64,000 nucleotides of DNA from Saprospirales bacterium (GTDB lineage Bacteria > Bacteroidota > Bacteroidia > Chitinophagales > Saprospiraceae): assembly GCA_016703765.1 (NCBI GenBank), contig JADJBL010000045.1:1-64000 (forward strand). Direction: 5' to 3'. A program made the position numbers and the translations under genes. Positions 60,551-64,000 of the stretch are shown one piece after another. The notes below the pieces were generated by a model that was not told the DNA's origin, did not search any database, and saw only the letters and a list, made by a program, of their open reading frames with translations. Each line of letters begins with the position of its first letter. The stretch's first letter is position 1.

Positions 60551-63141
60551 ATGACAAACCCAAAAAAAGAAGAAGCCCGGGCCTTGCAGCAAAAACGGAT
60601 GCCGGTGTACCAGAAACTCATCAGAGGAATGTGGTATACCGTAGTGGGCGGCTTTGGCTTTATTCTGCTCCTGTTTATTATCCTGTCCTTCTCCAACCTG
60701 CCCGATACCAAGGAACTGGAAAACCCAAAAAGCACGCTTGCCTCCGAAGTGTACGGCATTAACGGCGATGTGCTGGGGCGGTTCTATATCGAAAACCGGG
60801 TGCCCGTGGAGTACGAAGAGCTCTCTCCCCATTTGGTCAACGCCCTGATCGCCACGGAAGATCAGCGCTTTTACAAACATGCGGGCATCGATATGGAGGC
60901 CCTGGGCCGCGTTTTGGTAAAAACCGCCCTGCTCGGACAAAAGAACACCGGAGGGGGAAGTACGATCACCCAACAGTTGGCCAAACTCCTATTTACCGGC
61001 AAACCGGCCACCAATATCTCCAAGCGGGTAATCCAGAAGCTGAAGGAATGGATCATCGCCGTCCGCCTCGAACGCCGATACACCAAGGAGGAGATCATCG
61101 CGATGTACCTCAACAAGTTCGACTTCCTCAACAACGGCGACGGGATCAAGGCAGCGGCGGAGGTCTATTTTTCCGAAACCCAGGACTCGCTGAACCTCGA
61201 ACAGGCCGCTATGTTGATCGGCATGCTGAAAAACCCCGCCTTGTTCAACCCGCTCACCCGGCCCGATTCGGTACAGCACCGGCGCAACGTCGTGCTCAAA
61301 CAGATGGAACGCAACGGAATTCTGAGCAAGGAAACTTTCGATTCTCTGAAAGTGCTCCCCCTAGGCATTCTCTATCAACGCTCCACCCATAACGACGGCT
61401 TGGCCCCCTATTTCCGGGGAGAGATGAGCAAGGACGTTAACAGGATCCTGGAAAAAGAAGAAATCCACAAACCCGATGGAACCAACTATAACCTCTACCG
61501 CGACGGCCTGAGGATCTATACCACCATCGACCCCGTCATCCAGGCCCACATGGAGGAGGCTATGGCGGAGCACATGGCCAGCCTGCAGACCAAATTCGAC
61601 CGGCATTGGAAGAATATGGACCCCTGGACCTTCAAGGACAAAGACGTCACCAAGATCGAAGTAAAAGCCCGGGAGCGCAAACTGTCCCAAATGATCCGCG
61701 AGTCGAGCCGCTATATCGCCCTCCGGGCAAAGTACATCGGCCAGGAGGTGGAGACATTGGAAAGCGACATCGAAGGCTTGGCCCTTCACGATTACGATAT
61801 AGACCGGATATTGCAGGAGGAAAAAACGGAGGGGACCTTTAAGCAGCTCGTCCAGGACGGCCTATTGACCAAGAAAAAGGAATCGCTTTACCGCTCTGTG
61901 ATGCGCAGTCCTTACTGGGGCGATTTGAAACAGCAATGGGAACTCCTACAGGATGCTGTAAAATCCACCTTCCAAAACCCGGTAAAAATGCGGGTATTCA
62001 CCTACGAGACCCCCAATTTTGAGAAGGATACCATGATGTCCCCGCTGGATTCGCTCAAATACCACCACCATTTTCTCCAGATCGGCTCCATGGCCATCGA
62101 GCCCACCACCGGCTATGTAAAAGGCTGGGTGGGAGGCATCAATTACCGGTACTTCAAATACGACCACATCCGCACCCGCAGACAGGTTGGTTCTACCTTC
62201 AAGCCTTTTATCTACGCAACCGCAATTAAGCAACAGGGGATTTCGCCCTGCTTCCGCGTGCCCGACCAGCCGCAAACCATTTTCCCCGGGGAGGGCAACT
62301 TCGGCCTGCTCGAAAGCTGGACCCCCAGCAACGCCGAGGGTAAATACACCGGAAACCTCTTTACCCTCAAGGACGGCCTGCGCTATTCCAAGAACACCGT
62401 TTCGGTCTTCCTAATGAAACAATTGATGGACACCGAGCCGGTGCGCGACCTGATCAACCAGATGGGCATCTCCAAAGATGCCAAATATCCAAACGGCCGC
62501 TATGTGGTCCCAAAGCAACCCTCTATCTGCCTGGGCGCTACCGACCTGTCGGTCACCGAAATGACCGGCGCCTATTCGACCTTTGCCAATAACGGCGTAT
62601 ACCACAAACCCCAATACATCCTGCGCATCGAAGACCGCAACGGCCGCATCCTCTACCAGGAAGACCCAGATGAGCGCATCGCCCTCGACCCTCAGTCCAA
62701 CTACGTCATGGTGGAAATGCTCAAATACGCGGGCGGACTGGGAGGCCTGAAAGCGAAGTCGGAGGCAAGACCGGAACCACTAACGACTATGTCGACGGCT
62801 GGTTTATGGGCATCACGCCTTCACTGGTGGTCGGCACCTGGGTGGGCGGCGAAGACCGCTGGATCCGCTTCCGCTCCATCGACCTGGGGCAGGGCTCGGT
62901 GATGGCCAAACCCTTCTTCAAGGCCCTGATCACCCGGCTGGAAAACGACCCCCTGGCAGAATTCGACTTAAAAGCCCGTTTCCCGTTCCCTAAAGGCGAC
63001 CTGACCATCGAACTGGATTGCTCGAAATACCGGCAAAGCGCCGCAGGCCAGGAAGGCGACGACCAATTTGACGAATTTTCCGAAGATATGTTCGGAGACG
63101 AAGAGTACATCATCGAGGATTCAACCCAAATTTTCAACTGA
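60551..63141 (+). CDS. Class A penicillin-binding protein (GT51 plus transpeptidase), frame broken once
   Basis: Bifunctional peptidoglycan synthase. Start at MTNPKKEEARALQQKR (60551). One TM helix, then the GT51 domain with catalytic EDQRFYKHAGID and GGGSTITQQLAKLLFTGKP. The transpeptidase domain has the S-x-x-K motif VGSTFKPF near 62190 and SKNTVSVFL. The KTG motif is in the next frame: VGGKTGTTNDYVDGWFMGITPS near 62756. One additional base at the AAA run 62750-62752 joins the frames. The true stop is at 63139-63141 and overlaps the next ATG. Confidence 0.93.
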
Positions 63142-63497
63142 TGAAGCCTTATCAGATCACCCTGATCAATGCCATCGTGTTGCTGGCCATAGGCCTTTGG
63201 GGGTACCTGCATCCGGGAGCCCAGCGCTCCTTTGCCCTCATCCCGGTGGCTTTCGGTCTGTTGTTTCTGACCACCACCCCCTTGTTCCGAAGCGGCAACC
63301 TCCTCGTCGCTTACATGGTGAGCACCTTGACACTGCTGCTGGTCACGGCTCTCGCCATTTCACTCGTAGAAGCACTCCAATACAGGGAGTTCGGCAATAT
63401 TTTCCGCCTGAGTCTGATGAGCATCAGCAGCGCTATTGCGGTCGGAATTTATTTCAAGGCCTATTTGCTGCAACAGCGGGCCCGCTCAAGATTTTAG
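63141..63497 (+). CDS. Small four-helix membrane protein
   Basis: 118 residues with four hydrophobic segments (residues about 8-22, 30-45, 55-78, 90-108). Starts at ATG 63141, whose A is shared with the TGA of the PBP, a typical translational coupling. No family recognised; its coupling to a PBP hints at an envelope role. Confidence 0.75.
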   Translation: MKPYQITLINAIVLLAIGLWGYLHPGAQRSFALIPVAFGLLFLTTTPLFRSGNLLVAYMVSTLTLLLVTALAISLVEALQYREFGNIFRLSLMSISSAIAVGIYFKAYLLQQRARSRF

Positions 63498-64000
63498 CTT
63501 GTCCAAAGCATCTCTTGCCTTCTGGTAATCGGGCGCCAGGTTGAGGGCCTGCTCGTAGTCCCTCCTCGCGTCCTCCGGATTCCCCTTCATCTCCTGGCAA
63601 AGCCCCCGGTAATAGTATGCCTGGTAAAAAGTGGGGTCGACCTGGATATTCAGGTTGAATTCCTGCATGGCGCGGTCGAGCGAATCCATGTCCATGTATA
63701 GCAGACCGGCGTTGTAGTATGCGTCGGGATATTGAGGCTGGGCAAGGATGATTTTTTTGTACAAGGCCAGGGCGCCCTCCAGGTCTTGGAGCGTGTTGGA
63801 AAGGTAATAGGCTTTTTCGTGCAGGGCCGTCACATTGGTCGAATCCACCCGCAGGGCATTGTCGAAAAACCGGATCGCGCCGGGCTCCTTTTTTAGGGCC
63901 CATAACTTACCCAGTTCTATCCAGGCCTCGATCAGCTCGGGGTCGATCTCCACGGCCGACTGGAAGCCTCCTATGGCCTCGTCGATCTTTCCCATATCCT
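63486..64000 (-). CDS. TPR-repeat protein, partial at right edge
   Basis: At least 171 residues visible; the frame stays open at 64000 so the N-terminus is outside. About four TPR units are clear: AIGGFQSAVEIDPELIEAWIELGKL, AIRFFDNALRVDSTNVTALHEKAYYL, ALALYKKIILAQPQYPDAYYNAGLLYMDM, AMQEFNLNIQVDPTFYQAYYYRGLCQEM and ARRDYEQALNLAPDYQKARDALDKL. Likely a protein-protein interaction scaffold. Stop lies within the 3' end of the convergent membrane protein gene. Confidence 0.88.
   Translation of the reverse strand, partial: DMGKIDEAIGGFQSAVEIDPELIEAWIELGKLWALKKEPGAIRFFDNALRVDSTNVTALHEKAYYLSNTLQDLEGALALYKKIILAQPQYPDAYYNAGLLYMDMDSLDRAMQEFNLNIQVDPTFYQAYYYRGLCQEMKGNPEDARRDYEQALNLAPDYQKARDALDKLKS

Noticed and set aside
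1-64000. CRISPR arrays, tRNA and rRNA genes
   Set aside because: No regularly spaced direct repeats of 25-40 nt, no cloverleaf with CCA-like ends and no rRNA words were noticed on reading; short tRNAs could have been missed without a scan.

Overview
The window looks like a chromosomal segment from a Bacteroidota member, most likely class Saprospiria (Lewinella/Haliscomenobacter-like); the class is an inference. Support comes from the -7 promoter box TAnnTTTG upstream of several genes, Bacteroidota-type lipoprotein signal peptides, two secreted proteins with type IX (Por) C-terminal sorting domains, an FG-GAP/ASPIC-UnbV lipoprotein, a CBM9/DUF5916 outer-membrane protein, a DUF5606-like protein, a fused alpha/beta E1 dehydrogenase and a bacterial GGGP synthase. 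Genes are dense and fairly GC-rich, except for two AT-rich islands (about 135-3960 and 30240-32100). I saw no rRNA, tRNA or CRISPR array.

Layout. 1-3960: AT-rich accessory island with a 36-codon lipoprotein fragment and five unrecognised small proteins, three of them likely lipoproteins. 3981-13681 (minus): odhB (frame broken), a 14-loop FG-GAP/ASPIC lipoprotein, an SdiA-regulated-like lipoprotein and a 1344-aa adenylyl cyclase/ATPase/TPR protein built like mammalian soluble adenylyl cyclase. 13835-18374: CBM9/DUF5916 barrel protein, a mirrored six-hairpin element and aspS (frame broken). 18480-29307: GGGP synthase, rsgA, a GCS2-CBS fusion, a lipoprotein, a SPOR/peptidoglycan-binding-like secreted protein, a five-gene operon ending in GtrA and a GT39-like membrane protein, and a TolC protein. 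29304-33660: rluB-type pseudouridine synthase, a DarT-DarG DNA ADP-ribosylation toxin-antitoxin pair and dnaB. 33746-44406: T9SS subtilase, TolB-like/barrel protein, MBL hydrolase, rnhB, OmpA protein, MtfA-like peptidase, YfiT/DinB protein and a helical hypothetical. 44547-58343: giant T9SS adhesin-like protein, APC permease, serpin lipoprotein, ALDH7, dienelactone hydrolase, PhoH, SAM hydrolase, ABM monooxygenase, aroB, an ~88-aa-repeat secreted protein and DUF5606. 58438-64000: fused E1, class A PBP, a membrane protein and a TPR protein cut by the window end.

Two window-wide patterns matter most. First, eight long intergenic palindromes, each built from a short tandemly repeated 8-10-nt word, all sit within about 20 nt of a stop codon; different loci use different words, but some words recur (GTTTAGnnG three times, TTTTTAGTT twice). 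I know of no name for this class; they look like repeat-expanded 3'-end hairpins that may terminate transcription. Second, at least six conserved or repeat-containing genes are broken by an apparent single-base loss, always in a short homopolymer, and the AT-rich darG is broken many times, mostly in the same way. This points to base-calling error more than to gene decay, so the broken genes here should be read as probably intact in the organism.
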